This document shows, piece after piece, positions 7,449-15,880 of a stretch of DNA of 64,000 nt (position 1 is the stretch's first letter; the number at the start of each line of letters is the position of its first letter). The DNA is from Saccharothrix sp. S26 (GTDB lineage: Bacteria; Actinomycetota; Actinomycetes; Mycobacteriales; Pseudonocardiaceae). Location: positions 62,001 to 126,000 of the forward strand of contig NZ_JAJUWT010000026.1 in the NCBI RefSeq assembly GCF_021390395.1, given 5' to 3'. Below the pieces are notes generated by a model. It saw only the letters and a list, made by a program, of their open reading frames with translations, was not told the DNA's origin and did no database searches. The position numbers were made by a program, and so were the translations under genes.

Positions 7449-7982
7449 CTAGCGCACGCGTTGGCGCTCCCTCTTGGCCAGATCGAGCCGCACGGCGGCG
7501 GGCAGCACGTCGACGCCGAGCGCGGCCCGTGCCCGGGACAGCACCCGGTCGTCCAACTGCCGCCACACGCCGGTCACGTCCGCGCCGTGGCGCAGGGTGA
7601 GCCGCAGCCGCAGCGCGGGCCTGCCCACCACCGCCACCTTGGCCCCCGCCACGCCGTCGACCTGCTCGGCGTCGGCCCGCACCGCCGCCGCGAGCGCCTT
7701 GGCGGTCACCACGACGTCGTCCAGCAGCACGTCCGGGTGCCGTTCGGGGCGGATCGCGCACCAGGCCCACCGCAGCCCGAGGACGACGGCCAGCACACCG
7801 AGCGCGATCAGCCCGATCCGGACCGGCAGCAGGTGCGCGCGGGCCCAGCCCAGCGCGACCGGGTCCAGCACCGGTCGGTCCACCTCGAAGCGGTGCAGCG
7901 CCACGGCGGCGCCGCCGACCAGCAGGGCGATCGCGCCCAGCACGGCGGCCATCACCCGTTCGGTGCGGTTCGGGCGGTTCAC
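7449..7982 (-). CDS. amaP: AmaP-like membrane anchor protein
   Basis: A 177-residue protein with two N-terminal membrane helices (about residues 11-30 and 50-70), then an Asp23-like soluble domain (LLDDVVVTAKALAAAVRADAEQ, RLRLTLRHGADV). Layout and position match AmaP, the membrane anchor of the alkaline shock protein Asp23. It is the last gene of a six-gene operon and starts inside the previous stop (overlap of four bases). It presumably tethers the two Asp23/Gls24 proteins encoded upstream. Confidence 0.7.
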   Translation of the reverse strand: MNRPNRTERVMAAVLGAIALLVGGAAVALHRFEVDRPVLDPVALGWARAHLLPVRIGLIALGVLAVVLGLRWAWCAIRPERHPDVLLDDVVVTAKALAAAVRADAEQVDGVAGAKVAVVGRPALRLRLTLRHGADVTGVWRQLDDRVLSRARAALGVDVLPAAVRLDLAKRERQRVR

Positions 7983-8482
7983 GGGCGGTCCTTGGGCGAG
8001 ATGACGACGACCGACACCTTCGGCCGCACGGGCATCGGCAGGTCCGCCACCGCCGCCTCGGCCACCTCCAGCAGCCGGGGCCGCAACGTCGCCTCGTCGT
8101 GCAAGCGGCTGGTCGCCCGGACCCGCACCCGGCGCCGCGACGCGGTGACCGACGCGTCCAGCACGCCGTCCTCCGCGCGCACCCGGTGCCCAACCACGCG
8201 GGCCAGCGACGTCGGCGTGGTGACCACGCGGACGCCGTCGGCCGGGTCGTCCAACGGCACCTGCCGCGCCCCGGCCCGTGACGCCACGACCAGCAGGAAC
8301 AGCCCGCCGACGGCCAGGCACGCGCCGACGAGGAGCACCGGCCGGTCGACCGAGGACCAGTCCGCCCGCACCGGCCACCCGCGCCCGGACCAGTGGCGGA
8401 CGACCACGGCGGCCAGCAGCGCGCCGGCGGCGGCCAGCGCCACCCCGAGCACCGGCGACAACACCCGCAGCAGGATCCGCAC
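7979..8482 (-). CDS. DUF6286-type membrane protein
   Basis: A 167-residue protein with two membrane segments (about residues 5-28 and 47-68) followed by a basic soluble domain (VVTTPTSLARVVGHRVRAEDGV, then RVRVRATSRLHDE). It belongs to the actinobacterial family that accompanies Asp23/Gls24 genes. It overlaps the AmaP-like gene by four bases and directly abuts the Asp23 gene upstream. The likely role is membrane attachment or organisation of the Asp23 layer; this rests on context. Confidence 0.65.
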   Translation of the reverse strand: MRILLRVLSPVLGVALAAAGALLAAVVVRHWSGRGWPVRADWSSVDRPVLLVGACLAVGGLFLLVVASRAGARQVPLDDPADGVRVVTTPTSLARVVGHRVRAEDGVLDASVTASRRRVRVRATSRLHDEATLRPRLLEVAEAAVADLPMPVRPKVSVVVISPKDRP

Positions 8483-8824
8483 CTACACCACCCGCGGCCG
8501 GGTCTCGGCGTGCAGGGCGGCGACCGTGACGGCGACCGACCGGACCCGGTAGCCGGTGATCCGCTCGACCTCCTCGGTGACGCGTCGCCGCACGTCCGCC
8601 GCGGCGGTGCGCACCGGCGACGGCCAGCGCAACGCCAACCTCACCGCGAGCTCCAGGTCACCGCCGTCCTCGCCGACCTTGACCGCCGCGCTCGGCTCCG
8701 CGCCGGGCACGAGGCGGACGGCCCGCGCGGCCACCTTCCGCACCACGTTCGGGTGAATCTCCAGCGAGCCCCCGGCATCGCCCGCGCCCGGGCGCGCCGC
8801 GACGGCCCCGTCCGCGCGCGTCAC
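8483..8824 (-). CDS. Asp23/Gls24 family protein (second copy)
   Basis: A 113-residue single-domain protein with the family signature: IHPNVVRKVAARAVRLVPGA at the start of the domain, a central ELAVRLALRWPSPV strand and VRRRVTEEVERITGYRVRSVAVTV at the end. Asp23/Gls24 proteins lie beneath the membrane and respond to envelope or alkaline stress. It overlaps the small membrane protein gene upstream by four bases. It is shorter and more divergent than the copy at 9254-9703. Confidence 0.8.
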   Translation of the reverse strand: MTRADGAVAARPGAGDAGGSLEIHPNVVRKVAARAVRLVPGAEPSAAVKVGEDGGDLELAVRLALRWPSPVRTAAADVRRRVTEEVERITGYRVRSVAVTVAALHAETRPRVV

Positions 8825-8997
8825 TTGTCGCGGCCCCGGCCGAGCAGGTCGCCCAGGTCGAGCTGTCCGTCGAGGACCCGGCCCACGACCAGCCCGATCA
8901 CGCCGACGGCCAGCGTCACCAGGAACGCGGTGAACCCGCCGGTCGCCGCCAGGCCCAGGACCAGCCCGGCGAGCAGCCCGGTCTGCGTTGCGCTCAT
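8821..8997 (-). CDS. Small single-span membrane protein of the Asp23 operon
   Basis: A 58-residue protein consisting of a long Gly-rich hydrophobic region (residues about 6-43, possibly two helices) and a charged tail (LDLGDLLGRGRDK). It resembles the small DUF2273-like proteins of Gram-positive Asp23 loci. ATG 8997 is chosen because GGAG lies five bases upstream; it overlaps the preceding stop as ATGA. Confidence 0.6.
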   Translation of the reverse strand: MSATQTGLLAGLVLGLAATGGFTAFLVTLAVGVIGLVVGRVLDGQLDLGDLLGRGRDK

Positions 8998-9257
8998 GTG
9001 CACTCCCACTCCACGTCGGCCACCACGACGTCCACCGGCGCCGGGCCGGCCACCCCGGCCACCCGCGCCCGCAGCTCCGGCACCACCTCGCCGATCGGCC
9101 GACCGGGGCGCAGCACCACCGCCACCTCCACCCGGTCGCCGACCCGGACGCCGTCCACGCGCCGCCCCGGCAGGTAGGAGGCGATCGCGCCGTCCAGCCG
9201 CGCCACGTCCGGGTGGGCGAGCAACGCCGCCTCGACGGCCTCCGACACGTCCGTCAC
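8994..9257 (-). CDS. Small Asp23-operon protein
   Basis: An 87-residue soluble protein without membrane segments. It has alternating strands and helices (VEAALLAHPDVARLDGAIAS, RVGDRVEVAVVL, PVDVVVADVEWEC) compatible with a shortened Asp23-like alpha/beta fold. It overlaps the genes on both sides by four bases and so is translationally coupled within the operon. I do not recognise a named family. Confidence 0.6.
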   Translation of the reverse strand: MTDVSEAVEAALLAHPDVARLDGAIASYLPGRRVDGVRVGDRVEVAVVLRPGRPIGEVVPELRARVAGVAGPAPVDVVVADVEWECT

Positions 9258-9703
9258 TCGACCCGGGAGCCCGTGGTCGACTCGTGGTCGTCGTCGTCCT
9301 CGGGCAGGTGGATGTCGTTGACCGCGATGTTGACCTCGATGACCTCCAGCCCGGTCATCCGCTCCACCTGCCCGATCACGTTGCGCCGCACGGCCCGCGC
9401 CAGGTCGACGATGCTCGCGCCGTACTCGACGATGATGTCCAGGTCGACCGCGGCCTGCTTCTCGCCCACCTCGACGGCCACGCCCGCGGTGCTCGCGGTG
9501 CCCGCGCCCGGGATCCGCTCGCGCAGCGCGCCGAACGCCCGCGACACGCCGCCGCCCACGGCGTGCACGCCGGAGATCTCCCGTGCCGCGATGCCCGCGA
9601 CCTTCTGCACGACCGACGACGCGATCGTGGTCCTGCCCTGCTCGGCGTCGTCGGCCGAACGCGCGGCGCCGGTCTCCGGCTTCACGGCGGTGCTCTGAGC
9701 CAC
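9254..9703 (-). CDS. Asp23/Gls24 envelope stress response protein
   Basis: A 149-residue protein and the first gene of the operon. The domain spans residues about 25-130: GRTTIASSVVQKVAGIAAREISGV, VGEKQAAVDLDIIVEYGASIVDLA and VRRNVIGQVERMTGLEVIEVNI. The C-terminus is acidic (PEDDDDHES). The family forms a membrane-proximal layer under alkaline or cell-wall stress. GTG 9703 is the start, with a weak upstream site (GGGATCAGCC). The promoter of the six-gene unit should lie between here and the reductase gene. Confidence 0.85.
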   Translation of the reverse strand: MAQSTAVKPETGAARSADDAEQGRTTIASSVVQKVAGIAAREISGVHAVGGGVSRAFGALRERIPGAGTASTAGVAVEVGEKQAAVDLDIIVEYGASIVDLARAVRRNVIGQVERMTGLEVIEVNIAVNDIHLPEDDDDHESTTGSRVE

Positions 9704-9757
9704 GGCTGATCCCCTCCGAATCGGTGCGTGCCCGTTCGGGTGCGGACCGTATCGGGC

Positions 9758-10531
9758 TCAGGCCGGTGATGTGCCCGATGTCACCGGATCAGGCGTCACC
9801 TTCCGGTACCGCAGCAGGAGCGCGCTTTCGTGGTGCAGCACCGATTCCAGCTCCATCGACCGGGGTGACGGCGGCAGCGGCCCGACCGCGATCCGACCGG
9901 CGTCGCCGCCCGCCAGCAGCGGCGAGAACGTCACGCACAGCACGTCCACCAGGTCCGCGTCGATCAGCGCGCCGAGCACGTGCGGCCCGCCCTCGCAGTC
10001 GACCCGGCGCAGCCCGCGCTCGTCCAGCGCCCGCAGCGCCAGGTCCATGGACACGGTCTCCTCACCGGCCACGACCACGTCCGCGCCGGCGGCCGCCAGG
10101 GCGTCCCGCCGCTCCCGGGGCGCGGCCCGCGTGGTGAGGATGATCGGCGGTGCGGACGTGCTGGTCAGCAGCGTGGACGTGGGCAGGATCGAGCACCGCC
10201 CGGTCACCACGGCGATCGGCGGCACGGGCGCGAGGCCCAGCCTGGCCCGCCGCGACGCGCGCACCTCGCCCGCCTTGACCCCGTGGTAGCCCTCGACCAG
10301 GGCCGTGCCCGCGCCGACGAGCACCACGTCGCAGAGGTCGCGGCCGAGCATGAACACCCGGCGGTCGGCGTCGTTGCCCAGGCCCTCCGACCGCCCGGCC
10401 ACCGACACCGCACCGTCCACGCTGGACACGAAGTTGACCTGCACCCACGGCCGGTCGAGCCCGTCGGGGTAGTCGTAGAGCCGCTCCAGCTCGTCGTCGG
10501 TGATCTCGCCGTCACGTGGTGGCCACAACAT
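9758..10531 (-). CDS. RibD C-terminal-type pyrimidine reductase
   Basis: A 257-residue protein containing only the reductase domain of RibD. Conserved elements are RPWVQVNFVSSVDGAVS near the N-terminus, GNDADRRVFMLGRDLCDVVLVGAGT, VVTGRC, and VDCEGGPHVLGALIDADLVD near the C-terminus, which bind NADPH and the pyrimidine. In actinobacteria such stand-alone reductases are of uncertain role (riboflavin, folate or other pyrimidine reduction). No other rib gene is present. The start may be ATG 10531 or an in-frame GTG at 10537 or 10543. The ZapE gene is divergent, 39 bp away. Confidence 0.8.
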   Translation of the reverse strand: MLWPPRDGEITDDELERLYDYPDGLDRPWVQVNFVSSVDGAVSVAGRSEGLGNDADRRVFMLGRDLCDVVLVGAGTALVEGYHGVKAGEVRASRRARLGLAPVPPIAVVTGRCSILPTSTLLTSTSAPPIILTTRAAPRERRDALAAAGADVVVAGEETVSMDLALRALDERGLRRVDCEGGPHVLGALIDADLVDVLCVTFSPLLAGGDAGRIAVGPLPPSPRSMELESVLHHESALLLRYRKVTPDPVTSGTSPA

Positions 10532-10570
10532 CCGCACCGCCACATCCCAGCACGCCGTTACGATCCGGTC

Positions 10571-11578
10571 ATGTCCGCCCCGCCGCGCCTGTCCGACCGA
10601 ACCCCGCACGTCGCCGCGGACGAGCTGGTGGACGCGATGGTCCCGCCGCCCCGCTTCGACGCCGTGCGGTTCGACACCTACCTGCCCAACCCGGACGAGC
10701 CCAGCCAGGCGGCGGCCGTGCGGGCGTGCCGTGAGTTCGCCGAACGCGTGTCCGAGGGCGGCGGCCGCGGCGTGCTGGGCCGGCTGTTCAAGCGCTCGTC
10801 CGACGAAGCCAAACCGGGCCTGTACCTCGACGGCGGGTTCGGCGTCGGCAAGACCCACCTGCTGGCCTCGCTGTGGCACGCGGTGCCCGGGCCCAAGTCC
10901 TACGGCACGTTCGTGGAGCTGACCAACCTGGTCGGCGCGCTGGGCTTCGGCGAGACGGTGCGCAGGCTGTCGTCGCACAAGCTGCTCGCGATCGACGAGT
11001 TCGAGCTGGACGACCCGGGCGACACGATGCTGGTCACCCGCCTGATCAAGGAGCTGACCGCGGCGGGCGTGTCGGTCGCGGCCACGTCGAACACGCTGCC
11101 GGACAAGCTGGGGGAGGGCCGGTTCGCCGCCGCCGACTTCCTGCGCGAGATCCAGTCGATGTCGGCGAAGTTCACCGTGGTCCGGGTCGACGGGCCCGAC
11201 TACCGCCACCGCGGCCTGCCGGACGCGCCGCCGCCGATGACCAACGAGGACCTGGTGGCCAAGGCCCGCAGCACGCCCGGCAGCACGTTGGACGACTTCG
11301 CCGACCTGTGCGCCGCGCTGGCCCGGATGCACCCGTCGAGCTACGGCCGGCTCGTGGACGGCGTCACGGCGGTGCACCTGCGCGACGTGCGGCCCGCACC
11401 CGACCAGGCGGTGGCGTTGCGGCTGGTGGCGCTGGGCGACCGGCTCTACGACCGGGACATCCCGGTGGCGGTGTCCGGCGAGCCGCTCTCGGAGCTGTTC
11501 ACCGCCGAGATGCTGCGCGGCGGCTACCGCAAGAAATACCTGCGGGCGGTATCGCGACTGGTGGCCCTCTCGCGCTGA
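10571..11578 (+). CDS. zapE: ZapE/AFG1-family ATPase
   Basis: A 335-residue P-loop ATPase. Walker A is GGFGVGKTH (about residue 98), Walker B is LLAIDEFEL, and the sensor region is VAATSNTLPDKL followed by the FLREIQSM segment and the conserved DYR(H/T)R block. These are typical of AFG1/LACE1/ZapE proteins, linked to cell division in Proteobacteria and to membrane-protein quality control in mitochondria. The protein is probably cytoplasmic and membrane-associated. It is monocistronic, followed by a short hairpin. Confidence 0.88.
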   Translation: MSAPPRLSDRTPHVAADELVDAMVPPPRFDAVRFDTYLPNPDEPSQAAAVRACREFAERVSEGGGRGVLGRLFKRSSDEAKPGLYLDGGFGVGKTHLLASLWHAVPGPKSYGTFVELTNLVGALGFGETVRRLSSHKLLAIDEFELDDPGDTMLVTRLIKELTAAGVSVAATSNTLPDKLGEGRFAAADFLREIQSMSAKFTVVRVDGPDYRHRGLPDAPPPMTNEDLVAKARSTPGSTLDDFADLCAALARMHPSSYGRLVDGVTAVHLRDVRPAPDQAVALRLVALGDRLYDRDIPVAVSGEPLSELFTAEMLRGGYRKKYLRAVSRLVALSR

Positions 11579-11592
11579 TCTTGCCTGCTCAG

Positions 11593-11608
11593 ACCCCCGA
11601 TCGGGGGT
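11593..11608. terminator. Palindromic hairpin after zapE
   Basis: A perfect 16-bp palindrome (ACCCCCGATCGGGGGT) located 14 bp after the stop and followed by GGTTTT on the + strand. It resembles a short intrinsic terminator. Confidence 0.55.
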
Positions 11609-11646
11609 GGTTTTGGGGGTGGGGCGCCGGGTATCCCACGGCCGTG

Positions 11647-11889
11647 ATGAGCGAAGCGGAACGCCGCACCCTCAGTGAGATCGAGAGCAGACTCGCGGAC
11701 GAGGAGCCGGGCCTGGCCTCGGCGCTCGTCGCCGGGAAACCCCGGCACCCGGTGCTCAGCTACGCCCTCGTGGCCACGTTCGCCGGCCTGGGCGTGCTGC
11801 TGCTGTTCCTCGGCGCGTTCGGACCCGCCCTGGCGTCGCTGGGGTTCGGCGCGTTGCTGCTGCTGATGCGCGGCTCCACCTGGCGGTGA
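11647..11889 (+). CDS. DUF3040 membrane protein
   Basis: An 80-residue protein with the canonical DUF3040 layout: SEAERRTLSEIESRLADEEP at the N-terminus, then two membrane helices (residues about 39-58 and 60-76). The family is widespread in actinobacteria, has two transmembrane segments and no known function. ATG 11647 is preferred; a GTG lies three bases before it. Confidence 0.85.
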   Translation: MSEAERRTLSEIESRLADEEPGLASALVAGKPRHPVLSYALVATFAGLGVLLLFLGAFGPALASLGFGALLLLMRGSTWR

Positions 11890-11899
11890 GCGGGCAGCG

Positions 11900-12422
11900 T
11901 CACGGCACCAGGCGCACGCTGGCCGTGCAGCTGCCCACGCACGCCATCGCGTCGTAGTTCTCCCACCGCACCACCCCTTCCGCGGGGTCCTGGACCAGCA
12001 ACCCGGCGAAGCCCGCGCCCATCAGCCGCAACGAGCTCATCCGCGTGCACCCGGTGACGACCCGCGCGTGACCGGGCACGAAGCTGATGGACGGCCGCTC
12101 CTCACGCACCTCGGCCAGGTACTCGGTGAACGTCGGCGCGGTCGACACCCGCACGGACAGCGCCTTGCCGGTCAGCTCCCGCACGGCCGGCGCCACGTCG
12201 CCCCCCGTGCCGCGCACCGGCGCCTCCTCGGTGCCCAGCCCCAGCTCCGACGCCAGCCGCTCCTGGTCGTAGCGCTAGCGGTAGAAGTCCAGCAGCACCT
12301 GCACGCGGCCAGCGTCCACGCGTCGGTCTCCTGCCGCGGCGGCCGCACGCACGGCGGCAGCGTGCGGATGTCCACCCTGGGCCGCAGCACCTCCTCGACC
12401 AGCGCAGGTCGACCGAAACCAT
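11900..12422 (-). pseudogene. Broken papain/C39-like peptidase-type gene
   Basis: Three consecutive pieces of one protein lie in three frames. ATG 12422 has an excellent GGGGAGGG site and opens the first frame. The next piece, from RPALVEEVLRPRVD through the PPRQETDAWTLAA segment, is shifted. The rest continues near 12305 in a third frame as VQVLLDFYR, an in-frame TAG at 12277-12275, RYDQERLASELGLGTEEAPV and, at the C-terminal end, SISFVPGHARVV plus a DPAEGVVRWENYD block. The GHA...DP pair resembles the His/Asp part of C39 or papain-like peptidases. At least two frameshifts and one nonsense codon are needed to explain it. Sequencing error cannot be excluded. Confidence 0.6.
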
Positions 12423-12513
12423 CGCCGAACCCTCCCCGTGAACCGCCTGTGCACGAGGGAGTCGCGTCACAGTTCGCAGATACGGCCAAATCCGCTGGCC
12501 ATCCGCGGTGGCC

Positions 12514-14151
12514 ATGGCCGACCATGCGCGGGTGGGATACCTGGACGCGAACGGCCTCGCCTTCCGCCTGCCCGACGGTCGCGAGCTGTTCCGCGACGTG
12601 TCGTTCAAGGTGGGCACGAACAGCGTGGTCGCCCTGGTCGGCGCGAACGGCGTCGGCAAGACGACGCTGCTGCGGATCCTGTCCGACGAGCTGACCCCGA
12701 CCGCGGGCAGCGTCCGCGTGCAGGGCGGCCTGGGCGTGATGCCGCAGTTCGTCGGCTCGGTCCGCGACGAGAGCACCGTGCGCGACCTGCTGCTGGCCGC
12801 GTCACCGGCGCCGCTGCGGGCCGCGGCGAAGGCGTTGGACGAGGTCGAGCTCCAGCTCATGGAGAACGACGACGAGCCGACCCAGATGCGCTACGCCGAC
12901 GCGATCACCGCGTGGGGCGAGGTCGGCGGGTACGACGCCGAGGTGCTGTGGGACACCGTCACGGTCGCCGCGCTGGGCGTGCCGTTCGACCGGGCCCGGT
13001 TCCGCGAGGTCCGCACGCTGTCCGGCGGCGAGCAGAAGCGGCTGGTGCTCGAAGCGCTGCTGCGCGGTCCCGAACAGGTGCTGCTGCTCGACGAGCCGGA
13101 CAACTACCTCGACGTGCCGGGCAAGCGGTGGCTGGAGGAGCGGCTGCGCGAGACCGGCAAGGCCGTGCTGCTGGTCAGCCACGACCGGGAGCTGCTCGAC
13201 GTGGCCGCGACGCACGTGGTCACGGTGGAGGCGCACTCGGCCTGGACGCACGCCGGCTCGTTCGGCACCTGGCACGCCGCCCGCGCGGCCCGGATCGAAC
13301 GCCTGGCCGAGCTGCACCGCCGCTGGAACGAGGAGCACGACCACCTCAAGGAGCTGGTCCGCACGCTCCAGATCCAGGCCCGCGTCAGCGAGGTCATGGC
13401 CGCGAAGTACCGGGTCATGCGGGCCAAGCTGGAGCGGTTCGAGGAGGCGGGCCCGCCTCCGGAGCTGCCCACCGACGAGAAGGTGGCGCCGAGGCTGCGC
13501 GGTGGCCGCACCGGCGTCCGCGCGATCACCTGCGAGGACCTCGAGCTGACCGGGTTGATGAAGCCGTTCAGCGTGGAGGTCTTCTTCTCCGACCGGGTGG
13601 CGGTGCTGGGCTCGAACGGGTCCGGCAAGAGCCACTTCCTGCGGCTGCTCGGCGGCGGCGACGTCGCGCACACGGGCGTGTGCCGGCTCGGCGCCCGGGT
13701 CGTCCCCGGCCTGTTCGCGCAGACCCACCAGCACCCGGAGTGGATCGGCCGCACGCTGGTCGACGTGCTGTGGCACGGCGAAGGCGGCCGCAAGGGGCTC
13801 GACCGGGGCGCGGCGATGTCCGTGCTGAGCCGCTACGGCCTGGGCAAGCAGGGCGACCAGCGGTTCGAGACGCTGTCCGGCGGGCAGCAGGCGCGGTTCC
13901 AGGTGCTGCTGCTGGAGCTGTCCGGCGCGACGTTGTTGCTGCTCGACGAGCCGACCGACAACCTCGACCTGAACTCGGCCGAGGCGTTGCAGGACGCGCT
14001 GGAGGGGTTCACGGGCACGGTCGTCGCGGTCACGCACGACCGCTGGTTCGCCCGCGGCTTCGACCGGTTCCTGCTGTTCCGCTCCGACGGCGAGGTGGTC
14101 GAGGTGGACGAGCCGGTGTGGGACGAGACGCGGGTGAAGCGGGCCCGGTAG
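12514..14151 (+). CDS. ABC-F family ATPase
   Basis: About 545 residues with two ABC cassettes and no membrane helices. Cassette 1: Walker A GANGVGKTT, signature LSGGEQKRL, Walker B LLLDEPDNYLD. Cassette 2: Walker A GSNGSGKSH, signature LSGGQQARF, Walker B LLLLDEPTDNLD. A helical linker (residues about 255-320) carries LKELVRTLQIQARVSEVMAAKYR. ABC-F proteins act on the ribosome as translation factors or antibiotic-protection proteins; which applies here cannot be told. Start is ATG 12514 or GTG 12508. It is divergent from the broken peptidase-like gene. Confidence 0.88.
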   Translation: MADHARVGYLDANGLAFRLPDGRELFRDVSFKVGTNSVVALVGANGVGKTTLLRILSDELTPTAGSVRVQGGLGVMPQFVGSVRDESTVRDLLLAASPAPLRAAAKALDEVELQLMENDDEPTQMRYADAITAWGEVGGYDAEVLWDTVTVAALGVPFDRARFREVRTLSGGEQKRLVLEALLRGPEQVLLLDEPDNYLDVPGKRWLEERLRETGKAVLLVSHDRELLDVAATHVVTVEAHSAWTHAGSFGTWHAARAARIERLAELHRRWNEEHDHLKELVRTLQIQARVSEVMAAKYRVMRAKLERFEEAGPPPELPTDEKVAPRLRGGRTGVRAITCEDLELTGLMKPFSVEVFFSDRVAVLGSNGSGKSHFLRLLGGGDVAHTGVCRLGARVVPGLFAQTHQHPEWIGRTLVDVLWHGEGGRKGLDRGAAMSVLSRYGLGKQGDQRFETLSGGQQARFQVLLLELSGATLLLLDEPTDNLDLNSAEALQDALEGFTGTVVAVTHDRWFARGFDRFLLFRSDGEVVEVDEPVWDETRVKRAR

Positions 14152-14171
14152 CGCGATCTACGCTGCCGGAC

Positions 14172-15029
14172 GTGAACGCTGTGCGGCTCACCGTCCGACA
14201 GCCCGCGCACGCGGCGGCCGTCGCGGCGCTCGTGGCCAACGTGCTGATCGTGCTCACCGGCGCGCTCGTGCGCCTGACCGGCTCGGGGCTGGGGTGCCCG
14301 ACCTGGCCCACGTGCACCGACGACTCGTTCGTCACCACGCCGGAGATGGGCGTGCACGGGGTGGTCGAGTTCGGCAACCGGGTGCTCGGCGTGGTCGTCG
14401 GGCTGATCACCCTGGCCTTGCTCGTCGCGGTGGCCCGGCACCGGCGACGCCCGCCGAAGGCGCTGCCGCTGGCCGTCGGCGTCCTGGTCGGCGTGGGCTT
14501 GCAGGGCCTGATCGGCGGGCTCAGCGTGCGGCACACGCTCGCGCCCGGGATCGTCGCGGTCCACTTCCTGGTCAGCATGGCGCTGGTGGCGGCGCTCGTC
14601 GTGCTGGTCGACCTGCTCGGCCGGCCCGACGCGGTGCGCCGCGCTCCAGCCGACGCCCGGCTCCGGATCGGGGCGGCGGCGATGCCCGTGGCGCTCGCCG
14701 CGGTGCTGGTGCTGGGCACGCTGGTCACGGGCAGCGGCCCGCACGCCGGTGACGAGGACGCGCTCCGGTTCGGCCTCGACCCCGCCGCGGTCGCGTCGCT
14801 GCACGCGTCGGCCGTCGTGGTGCTGGTCGGGCTCCAGCTCGGCGCGGCGATCGTGCTGCGCACCCCGGCCGCGTTCGCGGCGCTCGCGTTGTCGCTGGCC
14901 CAGGGCGTGATCGGCGCGGTGCAGGAGGCGTCGGCGTTGCCGGTGCCGCTGGTGGCGGCGCACGTCGTGACGGCCGCGTTGGTCGTCGCGGCCACCACCC
15001 ACCTGGTCGTGCGGACGTTGCGCGTCTAG
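14172..15029 (+). CDS. ctaA: Heme A synthase CtaA/COX15
   Basis: A 285-residue protein with eight membrane helices. Four conserved heme-ligand histidines are visible in VHGVVEFGNR, GIVAVHFLVS, SLHASAVV and AAHVVTAAL, and the N-terminal extracellular loop has the CPTWPTC cysteine pair. It converts heme O to heme A for cytochrome aa3 oxidase. It starts at GTG 14172, 20 bp after the ABC-F gene. Its stop overlaps the convergent nnrD stop by four bases. Confidence 0.92.
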   Translation: MNAVRLTVRQPAHAAAVAALVANVLIVLTGALVRLTGSGLGCPTWPTCTDDSFVTTPEMGVHGVVEFGNRVLGVVVGLITLALLVAVARHRRRPPKALPLAVGVLVGVGLQGLIGGLSVRHTLAPGIVAVHFLVSMALVAALVVLVDLLGRPDAVRRAPADARLRIGAAAMPVALAAVLVLGTLVTGSGPHAGDEDALRFGLDPAAVASLHASAVVVLVGLQLGAAIVLRTPAAFAALALSLAQGVIGAVQEASALPVPLVAAHVVTAALVVAATTHLVVRTLRV

Positions 15030-15880
15030 CGCGACCGCAGTTCCACCAGCACGCGCGGCACCTCGTCCAGCAGCTCGCGGGCCAGCATCCCGGTCAGCCC
15101 GGTGCGCGGCACCAGGCGCTGTCCGGCCATCGCGTGCACGTGCCCGGCCCAGCAGGTGGCGAGCGCCGGGTCGGACTCGCGGGCCAGCATCCCGCCGACC
15201 AGCCCGGCCAGCACGTCGCCGCTGCCCGAGGTGGACAGCCCGACGTGCCCGGTGCCGTCCTGCCAGACCCGGCCGTCGGGTGCGGCCACCACGCCCATCA
15301 GGTTCACCACCGTGTCGTACTTCCCGGCTATCGCCACCGCGGCCTCCACGTGGTCCTCGACCTCCGACCCCAGCAGGTACCCGCCCTCCACCACGTTCGG
15401 CGTGAGCACCACCCGACCGCGCACCGGGTCGCCCAGCGACGGGTGCAGGCCCAGCGCGCCCAGTGCGAACGCGTCGAGCACCACGGGCCCCCGCGTCGCG
15501 GGCAGCAACCGCTCCAGCAGGGCGGCCGTCTCGTCCGGGTCGACCAGGCCGGGTCCGATGACCACCGCCGAGGCGTCCGCCACCAGGTCGCCCAGCTCGT
15601 CCGCCGCCGCGCGCGACACCGCGCCCGACTCCGTCTCCGGCAGGCCGACCACCAGGGCTTCGGGCACCGCCAAGCCGAGGCCGGAGGCGTGCCGGTCCGC
15701 CACGGCCAGCTGCAGCGTCACCGCGCCGGTGCGCAGCGCCGCGATCCCGCTGAGCAGCACCGCGCCCGGCACGCGCCGTGACCCGCCCACGACCAGCACG
15801 GTGCCGCCGTCCTCGCGTCCTCGCGGCCACTCCCGCAACAGGGCCGACGTGATGGGCTCAGGCTGAACGGGTGGTGGCAT
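15026..15880 (-). CDS. nnrD: ADP/ATP-dependent NAD(P)H-hydrate dehydratase
   Basis: A 284-residue protein equivalent to the C-terminal half of YjeF/NnrD. Ribokinase-like motifs are VLVVGGSRRVPGAVLLS near the N-terminus, IGPGL, LTPNVVEGGYLL and STSGSGDVLAGLVGGML near the C-terminus, with the catalytic Asp in GSGD. It repairs hydrated NAD(P)H. The epimerase half (NnrE) is absent. It starts inside the histidine phosphatase gene (23-bp overlap), so the two form an operon. Confidence 0.85.
   Translation of the reverse strand: MPPPVQPEPITSALLREWPRGREDGGTVLVVGGSRRVPGAVLLSGIAALRTGAVTLQLAVADRHASGLGLAVPEALVVGLPETESGAVSRAAADELGDLVADASAVVIGPGLVDPDETAALLERLLPATRGPVVLDAFALGALGLHPSLGDPVRGRVVLTPNVVEGGYLLGSEVEDHVEAAVAIAGKYDTVVNLMGVVAAPDGRVWQDGTGHVGLSTSGSGDVLAGLVGGMLARESDPALATCWAGHVHAMAGQRLVPRTGLTGMLARELLDEVPRVLVELRSR

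Noticed and set aside
12275-12277. Amber codon as a pyrrolysine or readthrough site
   Set aside because: The gene also carries frameshifts, and no pyrrolysine machinery is expected in this group; decay or sequence error is simpler.
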